A DNA stretch of 64,000 nucleotides from Undaria pinnatifida (Eukaryota; Sar; Phaeophyceae; Laminariales; Alariaceae), in the NCBI GenBank assembly GCA_012845835.1, contig JABAKD010000027.1, positions 12,880,487 to 12,944,486 on the forward strand, in the 5' to 3' direction. The translations under genes were made by a program, and so were the position numbers. Every line of letters starts with the position of its first letter. The first letter of the stretch is position 1. Positions 32,601-44,700 of this stretch are shown here, piece by piece. The notes under the pieces were generated by a model, which was given only the letters and a program-made list of their open reading frames with translations, made no database searches and was not told the DNA's origin.

Positions 32601-33000
32601 CGCGCGTGTACCCTCTAACGAAATATGATACCAATCTGTTCAGCGCGACCGAGAGGCCCACCTCGTTCGTACATAGAACGGGTGGATGCGCAAAAAGAAG
32701 AAAAAGAGACGGACGGTAAAAAACGGGAGCCGTTTTTTGTCTCTTGAAGTATTAAACAAGAGGAAAAGAAAAACCCGGCTTCCAGGTACTAATTTAGTCC
32801 CCCGATCCAAGGATACGGATGACGGATTGCTAAAAAAAGCATCATACCCAACCAAAACAAGTTTAAGAACGCAAAACCGTCGTGCAGGAATTACACAGCC
32901 AGTATTGGAACGAATACAGCAAAATACAAACCTCCAAGGGACTATTTAGTAGGGTACATACTCTGGGATACCTCGGTACCAAACCAGACTATGCTGGCCA

Positions 33001-33175
33001 TACCCGGGTAGATAACCGGATATACCCATACCCTCGCAGACAACCGGCTATCCATACCCAGGTATATTCACACCCTGGTAGATACCCGGGTACACCCATA
33101 CCCTGATACCCGGTGATATTCATACCCCCGTAGACACCCAACATATACCCACACCCAGGTATATCCAGAGTATGC
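33001..33175. repeat. Degenerate minisatellite with TACCCGGGTA-type units
   Basis: Units of about 25 bp with ATACCC, GGTAGATA-CCGG and ACACCC blocks repeat some seven times just upstream of a unique stretch. Many units are partly palindromic. Confidence 0.8.
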
Positions 33176-34689
33176 ACCTACTAAAAAAACACGCTTGCAA
33201 GCCTCGAGTAATACACACCAAAACCGAAATCCCGCCTAAAATCAAACATCGGACTCTCGATCATCAGCACACATACACACTTTGCGCCGCAAAATCAAGC
33301 AGGCCGGTTGAACACGCTGTGCAAGTCCAAGGCTCGCACCAGCACATTCCCTTGTCGTCATGCTACCTGCGTGCTGCTACGTGCACGTCTGAATATTTCT
33401 ACTGGGTCAGAATTTCCCCAAGGGGACTTGAAAAAAAAAAGCAGATCGACTGACTTTGACTGACACCCCTCAAGACTAGGCATCCGCGCGGGTGGAAGCT
33501 CTGCCACGGGGGGGGAGGGAAGTCGCGGTGCATGTCATCTTTCTTCTTTCGCCCCTTACGGTAACTCGAAAACAAGGCAAACAAAAAATACAAAGGAGAT
33601 ACCAAAGAACGACAGGGAGGGGAGGCGGGAGGGAGCCGAAGGCAGCCAGTCGCCAGGTCCTTGGCGGATGTCGACGACGGAACTAGGGCGAAGCCAAAGG
33701 CGAAACAAACACACCAGGGCCTGTCGGATCCTGCAAAGGTGTAATCCGCACGCGCCTTTGCCTTGGCGTTTGCACGCCTCGAAAGCCACACAGCTGAAAA
33801 CCCAACCGCCCTTGACAGTGGCCGCAGCCGGAGCAGAAAAAACAGTACTCAATCCCCCAGCCAAGCAAAATATACATCTTCACGATCGTACGGCAGGCAG
33901 AGCTCGCGACGCGAGGACGAACGCACCCGCTATTTTTGTAGCCCATGAAACGAGAGCGTGCACCGACACCTACTCCGGCTACAAGTTCCAACGCACTGGG
34001 TGTACGAAACAACGACGCATCAAGACACGACGTCAAACCAACTGTAACGACTAATGTATCATGGGCTGGTTGACCAACAACAAACGACTAGCTAGCGTAG
34101 CCTCTTTGTCTGGCTCTCGTGCTGGAGAGGTAGCAAGCCGGCTGGCTGGGCGCACGCAAGAAGCCCCCTTCCCCCTCCCCCAACGAGTTAAGCCTGAAAA
34201 AAAAACGAAGTTCGAACGCCGACAAAGCGGAACCTTTCAATTTTTCTTTCAACTAACCCCCCTGTCCTTCACTCCCGCCCCCTCTTTTCAACCCCGGTCA
34301 CCATTTGGCTCTTACACCGAACCGTCACGCGCTCTGTCTGTTACCGACCGTCGCATTCTCCCCACCCCCGCCTCGGGAGATGGACTAACACGCCCAAGGG
34401 CGTCGGACGAAGTCTGACTACAGAGCACCGCGTCATCTACCCCCACTACCAAACAGGCAGTGACAACATACTTCGCGGAACGAACTGGTTCTAACACCAC
34501 CACAACTAAGCCCGTGGCAACTATTTTGCTGCACGAACTCTCGTGCTGGAAGACAAAACACCACGCCACCCACCACCGCTACAAGTAGCGCAGTGGTAGA
34601 CTACTTCGCAGCATGAAACTGGGTGCTGAAGACGAAACCCTCAGCCCTACCCGCCGCCACTACGCGGCACTAACTGGCGCTGAATAGGA

Positions 34690-34853
34690 GTCCCCCCAGT
34701 AAAGCGGTGGTGTGCGACAGCAATGTGACCGCCTTATAGAGGGAAGCCGCCTATTCATTCCAGGTTATGAGTGCAATTCCCCGGTTGCGCTAGGCTATGC
34801 ATACTTTGACCGCCTTATAGAGGGATACGGCCTTACTCAGCCTTACTCAGTAG
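34690..34853 (-). repeat. Satellite family S1, inverted unit
   Basis: The reverse complement of this segment matches 37332-37505 at about 97% by eye: GGCGGCTTCCCTCTATAAGG, GGGGAATTGCACTCATAACC and GGCCGTATCCCTCTATAAGG. It lies 360 nt beyond the RCC1-gene stop. Confidence 0.9.
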
Positions 34854-35213
34854 GAGCCAAAACCCCGTCATGGTCGCCACAGAGGTCGGTGGTGAACTCA
34901 AGCGCGGCACGAACAGGGCACTCTCAAGACTAACATCACCGCCGCGTGTACGTCCCACCGTCACCACAAACTAGGACAGTTGCAATCAAATCAATTCGCG
35001 GCAAAAGATTATTGCCAAGAGTACAGCGGCCGCCTACCACCGCGGTAACCCGTGCCCCCGCAATCAGGCCAGCGCTAAGAACTGTTGCCGAAATACAGTA
35101 GAGCCTATAACCCCGCGCGTCGCCACCTCCGCTAGAAAAGTAGGGCAGTGTGGTAGCTAACTCGCGGCACGAACGTGGCTGGGTGCTGAGGCAGTGAGCG
35201 TCCTGTGGGGGCA

Positions 35214-35290
35214 TTACGGCAAGAAGATGCCAACGAAGCCGGCGACGCCAAGGACGACCGAGGCCAGGAGACCGCCAGCGAAGTGGACTC
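35214..35290 (-). CDS. RCC1-type gene exon 11: hydrophobic C-terminus
   Basis: After GTTGCCGCAG two bases complete a Gly codon, followed by VHFAGGLLASVVLGVAGFVG and IFLP, then TAA. The hydrophobic segment ends the protein without a charged tail, preceded by small residues suitable as an omega site. This favours a GPI signal over a classical type I TM anchor. Confidence 0.75.
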
Positions 35291-35703
35291 CTGCGGCAAC
35301 ATAAATCAGCGCGCAAATAAGTGAGAAAGTGAGAAGATACTTCACAGTTGGTGGTTATACGGCTATATGGCAGTGCCGGCCCTCTTGCAAGAAACCACAG
35401 AGAAGCGAACTCTTGGAGTGACATCAACCAGCTTAATACGTGCCAGTCGCGGGGATGGCACGGGAGGGTGACCGGAGGGGAGGGCAGAAAGCGTTTAGCT
35501 GGATTAGGGCAGGGTTAAGGCTAAGCAAGGACAACCAAGACCAGGAGGCCTCCAGCTAAGCAATTTCGCCAACGACCATCAAGCAGCCAGCAATGGTGTG
35601 AGGGCAGATCAGTCGAAATGTCGACAACGGGTGGTGCGGGGGCCTACAAGCCGTTTGGGTACTGCGAATGCGCCGTGCATATACCCACCATCTCTGAAGC
35701 TGA

Positions 35704-35751
<48 letters not shown>

Positions 35752-38700
35752 CACAACCCACGCCACACCAACTCTAGTATGGAAAAGCCTCAACAGTATA
35801 TATCAGGACGTACAACAACCCACGCCCCACCAACTCTAGCATGGAAAAAACTTCAACAATATATCGTAGCAATCGACGCTAGTTCGATTATCGCTTCTCA
35901 TCATATCTATCAACTGGCGCGCGCACGTAGCGACCCACGCCGCACTGACCCGAGGCGCCGTTGCCGCTCCGCGTGTCGGTATCGAGGGAAGGGGAGACAG
36001 TCGGCGCAAATTCAGTCGGTGCCGCGGTAGAACCAGGAGCCAAGGTCTCCATAGGGGAGATCTGCAGCAGCACCACAAACGACAAGAATACGATCATGTA
36101 AAAGAGAAGACAAAGAGAAGACAACAAGGCAAAACAAGGGAGGACGAGCGGGAAAAGGTTAACGCAAAGGACAAGAAAAAAAAAACGAAAACAAAATAAA
36201 AGACGACGGAAAAGCGCGCGCGCGCGCGGGGAGGGGGGGGGGGGGGGGGGGGTGCCAACGGCAAGGGCAAGGGCAAGAAAAACTAAAGGGAAGGTACATA
36301 AGAGGGGGGGGGGGGGGGGGGGGGGGATATCCAAGGACACGAAAGCAGGAAAAAAAAAACGCATGTAGGCGAAAGAGCGCGAAAAAAAGAGCGCAAGGAC
36401 ACCAAAAGAAAAAACAAGAGGCGGCAATAGTATACGCGGGGTCCGTAAATAAGTGCATGCTATTATGGAAAGGGCGAAACAAAAAAAACTTTGAATAAAT
36501 AAAAATATGATCGGCAGTTTTCCCGAAAGCATTCTCTTGGCGGGTTTTTCCAGACAACTTCCATAGAGGTCGGTCAAGGGTTGGGGTAACGGTCAGACTT
36601 TATGGCATTCTATGTACGTACTATGTACGCACTGTATCTAAAATACCTTCCGAAATTACGGAACCACACGCCGTACACACAAAAAAAAAACACATTTTTT
36701 CCATACCGTATCCTATTACTGTACATGTTCCTTCACATGTCCTGTATAAGGCAAGCAGGATCAGACGCGGAAGGACACACACCAAAAAAAAAGGGAAGAA
36801 AGAGGAGCAAGCACAGGGGGGGGGGGGGAATAATGCAAGGATACGAAAGCAAAAAACCAACATAACAAAAAGGAAGTCGAGGAAGAATGGTAAGGGGAAC
36901 AATGCCAAGACATAAAAACAAAACACCAAACGAACATCTCGCTCGGCACAACTAACTGGCTGGCTGCTTCAAGCTGGGTTCCATTCTTTAGCCGTGATTG
37001 TTCACACATCGACGGGGTCGGCAATAGATAGAGCGACCGCACGAAAGCTTCACGGCGAGTGCGGGCGCGAGCAAAAAACGATCGCCATGCACTCCCGAAA
37101 CGTGGACAAAACGCAACACTCAAGAATCAGGATAAAAATAAATACGAGATGGAAAAGGTTACTGAAGCATAACAATTTCTCTTTTGGGCTGCACCCACGT
37201 ATTTGGGAACAAACTGCTTGGACACAACGAAGGTTCATTTTTTCAGCAGTAAAAAGCTCAATGTAGCTAGTGTTGCACGTGCGTTTAGGGCAACACATGC
37301 TACGGCATTCATACACCAAAGTACAGTAGGGGTCCCCCAATAAGGCGGTCTGAGTAAGGCTGAGTAAGGCCGTATCCCTCTATAAGGCGGTCAAAGTATG
37401 CATAGCCTAGCACACCCGGGGAATTGCACTCATAACCTGGAATGATTAGGCGGCTTCCCTCTATAAGGCGGTCACATTGCTGTCGCACACCACCGCTTTA
37501 CTGGGGGAACCCCTACTGTAGTGATGATAATAAGGTGGTATCCCGATATAAGGCGGTCACGACTGGGGAATTGCACTCACACCCTGGAATGATTGAGGCG
37601 GCTTCCCTCTGTAAGGCGGTGCTATTGCTCTCGTACACCGCGGCTTTACTGGGGGGACCCCTACTGTAGTGATACTCATAAGGTGGTATCCGGATATAAG
37701 GCGGTCACGACTTGGGAATTGCATTCATAGACTGGAATGATTAAGGCGGCTTCCCTCTGCAAGGCGGTACAGGTGCTCTGGCACACCCCCACCGCTTCAC
37801 CGGGGGGACCCCTACTGTAGTGATACTAATAAGGTGGTATCCCTCCATAAGGCGGTCACGACTTGGGAATTGCATTCATAGACTGGAATGAGTGAGGCGG
37901 CTTCCCTCCAAAAGGCGGTCATCTTGCTCTGGCACCCCCCCAACCGCTTTACTGGGGGGACCCCTACTGTAACAGTAGTTTAGAGCCACATTTTCATCAT
38001 TTATGCCATTGTACTTGAAATAATATATATTTTCATGTCGTCGCTTTTACGTTTCAGCTCATTTTTTTCTTCGTGGAAGTCGGTCTTTGCCCTCAACCAG
38101 GCTATCAAAACACATAGCCGCGCGACTGAATCCTCCCACCTGGTGCACCAACACCAAAAACGAAAAACAAAATAGAGCAAGAACAGCCTAAAATAAATAC
38201 CAGGTATAAAACATAAGATCTAAGGCTGCGTACTCGCATACCTGGCACGTAGTTAAGTCGATTTATCTTATATGATATGTGTTTTATACAACGATAATTC
38301 GATTGCCGCATTAAGCGGCTTTGATTCGATTGACACAGTACGCAGTGTAAATTAGACGGATATGAAACGCAATGTCAGTTCCACGTTTAGTGGAGGCACA
38401 GTTGTTTCCGAGCTGTCTCGCCAGCCGTGCCGAGAAGCGGTCGAAGGCAACCCTCAATCAGCAAAAGAAGAAAAAGACAAAGAAGTCTCGCCACTTCATT
38501 CGACAAAATATACACCATCATGAAAAAAAAAGCCTGTCAATGCATTCGATAAATACACCCTCATCATAAAAAAGAAAAGTCTTAAAAAGTCACATCATTC
38601 CATCAACATACAAATCAAAAACTCGGTCTTAATTCGATCGAACTAAGCAAGCAGAGGCAACTTAAAAGTGTCAGTACGATTTTGGTGGCGGAGGCACAGT

Positions 38701-41700
38701 TCTTTTCCTAGCTGTCTCGCCTGCCGAGAAGCGGCCGAAGGGGCACCGGTAGGCGTCGCAGAAGCAGTACCCGAAGCAGAACTAGGAGAAACCGACGCCG
38801 CACTAGGGGCAACTGACGGGGCTGCCGACTGAAAAATAGTCACCGGAGTGGCGGGCGCGGCCGAAGGGGAACTCGAGGTAAACGAAGAATCACTATTAAT
38901 GGACGTTACCGACCGGGCGGTAACGGTCGTGGGGGCGGCGCTGGTTTCCGGGATAGTAGTAGGGGCAGAGCTCAATTTTTCCGACGAAGCGCTACTTACC
39001 GACGGAGAGGCAGAGGGGGGGCTGGATGTAGAACTAGCTACCGACGGGGCGGTAGAGGGGGGGGGGGAAGTGGGGGCAGTCGACGGAGAACCCAATGTAA
39101 CCGACGAAGCACTAGATACCGACGGGGAGGAGGAGGGGGGGGGGCTGGTGGTTACCGGGAGGGTGGTCGACGGAGAGCTCGACGCTACCGACGGCGCGGC
39201 AGAAGTTACCGGGGCGGAAGGGGCGGGGGTGATGGAGGCGTCGGTGCCGACGTCGACCGGGATTAACTCCGCCAGAACGCCGGGTACGTCGCCGATGTCC
39301 TCGTCGTCGCCCTGCCCCAGCTGTCCGCTGCTTCCTTCGCCCCTGTCGTTGTGGGTTCGATTTGATCCAGCAAAAGGGGTGACATGAAGTGCGGAAGAGG
39401 CGGGGGGGCGGGGGGGGGGCGATCAACACGTCTTGAGGAGGGGGGGGGGTGAGTTGCAGCCCCTGTCTGTGTGGGATCGATAAGGCGAAATTGTCAACAT
39501 GTTGTGCGGAGGGGGTGGGGGGAGAGACCCACGCAGAGGAAGTTGGCGTGATGTCTCCCCCCCCTAAAAAACAAACTAAAAGCAAGAGCAAGAGATTGGA
39601 AATATTACAAAGAACGAAGTGGCGCTCTCAATACAACTTCGCTCCGTTTTGCTTCTTCGCTTAGTTCGGCTTCCCTTCCCGTCTCGTTCTTAATTGGTTA
39701 GTTTACTTTGCTTCTCAGCACGAACACAACCATCGACAAAAATATTCTCATCGGCACTTGATAGAATCGTCGAATCGGATCGGATCGGAGAGGACAGGTC
39801 AGGACCGAACCGGACAGAACAGCGCACGCAGACGATCCACCCACATTTCTTCTGTTTTCTACTCCCCCGCGCTTCGTCTATGGCCATACGGCTACGGCCA
39901 TGCATGAATATCGAGTACATCCCCCCCCCCCTCTTTTCTCTTGATATATTTTTTCACACAACAAAAAAACAACACATGGTTTCACTCAGTCGCTCCATGC
40001 TCACCAGCACTTGATGGAGTCGTCTGACAGGACAGCGCACGAAGACGATCCGCCGACAGCCAAGTCCGTGGCCGTGTCGCCGAGGTCCGCCGCGACCAGG
40101 TTGTCGCCCATCTGCTCGGGGAGACTTCCGACTTCATCCGACGAGCCGATCCCGAGCTGACCGCTTCCGTTGCTTCCCCAGCACTGTTAAAGAGTCAAGT
40201 CGATCAAGGTCAACACGGGGGGGGGGGGGGGGGGTCAGGGAGAGAAGGAGGGTGAGAGACGAAAAACACCCAACATATACACGGAAAATCGCATTAGAAT
40301 GGCGTTTCATCACATACAAAACGACCTACTACCTAACTTAAGACGAAATGATCTAAAAAAATGATACTCAATGCGCACTCACGCACTCACTCACGCACGC
40401 ACTGCACACACATGCACGCACACCCCCGACTGGATAAAAGGAAAAGCGTGACACACAGACAAACAAAAAAAAAAACACGAGCGGGGGAAAGTCCCAGAAA
40501 ACGCACACAAGACACCCCACCCCACCCCACCCCCCCAACCGCGATGAACACGAGGAGAGCGGCACGTGGTTGTGAGGCCCGGCACGCGCCTGACAAAAAC
40601 CCATGATACACAAAACCGACAAGCAACCATCACGCCACCGCAACGTCACGCAGGCGCTTCCGCGCTTGGCGCGAAAAATGCCTGCCTGGTCGGTGAACCC
40701 GACGTGGTCCATCCCGGCATTGCGCAGGGAATGCGAGGGTTGACGGTGTTGAAAAAAAAAGAACGCCACCCAGGAAATTGAGTACCCTCTCACTGTGATT
40801 ATACCCTGGAGGCTATGGCCACGCATGACATGACAACCCTCTCAATACTATCTCCTACGACTACGGCCATGCATGCATGGTGTCAGGAACGTGGAGCAAG
40901 GGCAGCAGTAGGGTGGGGGTTAGGGCGACACTAAGCCCGGAGTAGGTAGAGAAGAGGGGTAGGGTTCGTGCATACCCAGGGTTATCATTTTACGGCTTCG
41001 GTTTTCGTTGGTTTTCTTTCATCAACCCCTTTGGGACTTAAGACGTGAGATAATTGACCAACAAAAATGCCGATTACAGATTCGGCCACATGAAATTTTT
41101 AATCCGTGCTGAGCTGGTGTAAGAGAAGGGTTCGGTACGCAACGCAAGAAGCTGTTAGGCAAGCGTGAGGCATGGCGATACTTGGATGGGTTGCCTCAAG
41201 CTTTTCCTCGACGCTGGAGTAGATCGGTCGCGCACGCTGCGTCGCTTGTAGTTCTCTATACTATAATCAATATAAAATGGGTCCCAAAAAAGTTGATACT
41301 TTGTGGGAATTAATATGACTGATCGATGTTGAGGTTCATTCATGCTGCCTGTACATTGTCCAACTCTTGAAAAAAAACTGAAAAAAAAAACAGCGAGTCA
41401 CCGCGCAAACAAAACAATAACACATTGACTCCAAGCTTCCGCCTCGAGTTGTGGTTGGGCTTGAAATTTCAATCCCGGTTGTGTCTCGCAAAATTGGAAG
41501 GCGGGACAAAACTCTTGAAAAAAACTGAATGAAGAAGAAAAAAAAAATCGAGTCACCGCGCAAAAACAAAAAAAATGACACTTTGATTCCAAGCTTCCGC
41601 CTCTGGACGTGGTTGGGCTTGAAATCTCAACCCCGGAGGATGTCGTAAGTTGCAAGGCGGGACAAAACTCTCGTGAAAACTCAAAAGAACAAACAATTTA

Positions 41701-44700
41701 GCCACGGCGCAAAGCAATACAATAATATATACGCTACAAGTATTGACTAAAAGTACAAGCTTCCCCGTCGGGATGCCGTAGGCTTGAAATAGAAATCCCG
41801 GGTGTGCCCTAAGTTGAACATGGGAGACAAAACTCGTGCAAAAATTGAAGGGAAAGCATTTAGCCACCGCCCTTGTAACCGGACAAGCAACACAGACTGT
41901 TCATAGTTAAAACGAGTCTCCAGCCTATATAGTCCATGGCGTGCGTACCAAGTACCTGGTACCTGGGAGGGGTTAGTCTGACGGTCGCCGCTGGAGACGA
42001 TTTCTCTTTCTAAATCATCAACCGTTCTATCTTTTAGCACCGATATAAGCAACACTATATTGAAATATTAAAGGAAAATTGTTGCTTATAGTTATGGACA
42101 GTGATACTGCTTTTTTTCTAGTGACTTAAGTTGAACCTCATTCATGCAGCACATTTTCCGATGGCACAAACAGTAGCAACAAACAATACTCGAACACCCC
42201 GCACCCCCAACCCCCACCTTCACGGCACCATCTTGGAGAAGGACGCAGGTGTGGAATTCGCCGAGGTCGATCGAGACAGGAATGTCTGAAGAGCCCAAGC
42301 TGACCGCGGATAGGTTCGCGCCAAGAGTAGATACGTCATCTCCACGGTCGATGGTATCACCGAGGCCAAGCTGTCCGACGTTGTTGCGGCCCCAGCACTG
42401 CACCACAAAAAAAGAGGCGGGAGAGGGGAGGGGATGTGTGTGTGGGGGGGGCGCGAACAAAACAAGAGGAGGGAGTTAGGATGGGGGTTCAGAAGTAGGG
42501 ACGAGGAAGGATAAGATAAGAGGGGGGGGGGGGGGGGGGGGGGGCGTACTTATTTGTTGCGTGCCTTAGTCGTTTGACCATTGACCACACATCCCTTTCG
42601 AGACCAGGAATAAGAGGGGCCAGTGAAAATACTAACAAAATCATGAATAGGTCTTCGAACCACCCTGTTGACGCAGCTACTATCTAGCTAAGGATAGTCG
42701 CTCACCTGTATCCTTCATGAGGAAATAACCCACCCCGTCACACGAGTATCACACGCAGCTATCGTACGATATAGCTTGAAGAGTTTCGACGAAGCCCTCT
42801 ATCTTACAGCTGGAGTGCACTCTTGATCTTTGATGAAAAAATATACCCAAAATCTATCACAGCGGACGAATTTGAACTACCATTTTAAAGAATAACATGC
42901 TACCATGGCATTTACATGATACCACTTCGTATGCCAACAGTGAGTTCGACTATACCTGGACAACAAACCGAGAGATGTCGATACTCAGCTTTGCAAGCTG
43001 CTCGATGCAAAGCTCGAGTACAGGCATTAAACACTGAACGTCCGAACTCACAGCGGCTCAAGTTTATTTTTCACCTTAGTCTGTAAACCATAAATCGAGA
43101 GAAATCACAGCTGACGCACTTTAAAAGTCTGAACGTAACAAACATACAATACCGACAACAGAACTGCAGCAGAGCAGAGGCAGCACAAAATTATCCATTG
43201 AACACTTTCGGAGAGCCGCAAAATCCCTCCCCATACTAACTTCAAGTACGTTTGAAACAAGAAAAGGGGTTTCCAGTTATAAAAAAGGCGTTAAGACGCA
43301 AAAATCGACGGAAACAAAAAAAAACTGGCCGATCACCGCATCGGCCACGCGTGGAGTAATCCGAGGTGCTGGTGTGGTGCAGGAGACATGTTCGACCCAC
43401 AACGTGAGAAGAAGCTGTGAGGCACAAAAGCACGAGGCATGACACTCGGAGGGTTGCTTGTTGCTTGCCTCAAGCTTTTTCTAGACGCTAGATTAGAACG
43501 GGCTGGTCGCTTCTTGGTCTGTATACGATAATCAAGGCTGTATACTGTAGTCGAGATAAAATGGCTCCCAAAAGGGTTCATTAGCGTAACCCCTTTAGAG
43601 CCTCCAGATCCCTCCTTATACTAACTTCAACTAAAATTGTCCCAAAAAACGGGTTTCCAGTTGGAGAGGCGTTAAATAGACTATTAAGCCTTATAGCACC
43701 GCACTCCCGACATGGGGACAAAAACACTTGGAGCTAGATTAGAATACGTAAAACACGAAAAAAAAATAGGAGTTGGAAAAGAGTTAAGATTTGTGACACT
43801 GGCAGCAGGTACAGTTTCAATCGCACGCTGAACCTTGTTCTTGGTTCTGAATTCAGGAGGCAAACGTTTTTCCTTTCTAGAGGGTACAAAGTGGGTACCC
43901 CTATTTAAGGGCCCCCAACATACTCGTAAGAACATTCAGGGCTTAAAGCCTTTTCAACTGGGGTTTCAACTGGGGAAATTTACTCGAAGTTAGTACAGGG
44001 AGGGATTTTGGGGCTCCAAAGGGGTTGAGAGCGGTCAAATCGGCATGTCCCGCCATACTAAAGCCATATATTGCCCACTACAGAGCAATGCTTAGCTAAG
44101 AGCGCCTGTTTTGGATTGTTTCACGGGGTGTTCTTTAATCGAGGTACCTAGCAGAGCAGAGCAAACAGCCGCGGTTTGAGTCTTCCAACACACGTCTTCA
44201 CAATGTACCGGTTACAAGGCTTGGCTGCGCTTCGGCGAGGCAGCCACGTGGAAAAAACACTCAACCCCTCGAGAACCCCGAAACCCCTCGCTATACTAAT
44301 TCCAAGTACTTTGTCGAAAAAAACGGGTTTCCAGTCGTGAAGGCATTAATGCGGACAAACTTCCATGTTTACATCCTAAAACATCCTCTGAAACAGTGAA
44401 ACAGGAGTCATACATGCTGCGTAATTGTTACGTTCTCCCACCTTGACGGAGTTGTCCTGGTTCAGGACGCACACGTGCGCCTCCCCAGCGGCGATGGCTT
44501 TCGCGGAGGAGCCGTCGAGGTCCACGGCTACGAGCTCCTCGTTTTGCCCGTCGAGGCGGTCCTCGTTGTCGCCAGTGCCAAGCTGGCCCCAGGTGTTGCG
44601 GCCCCTAAGTCGATACAATACATTTAATTAACACATTAGTTCGGGGTTGACGTGTACAAAGGGAGGACACTTGGCTGGTACTCCGAGTACTTAAATGTTT

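Noticed and set aside
35888-36577. 229-codon minus-strand frame read as one protein
   Set aside because: Most of it translates purine runs and G-runs in the intron. Only 35950-36061 fits as an exon.
38848-39387. 179-codon plus-strand frame rich in Gly, Glu, Val and Asp
   Set aside because: It is the antisense image of the Ser/Thr/Pro stalk exon. The minus frame continues the RCC1 repeat and has matching splice phase.
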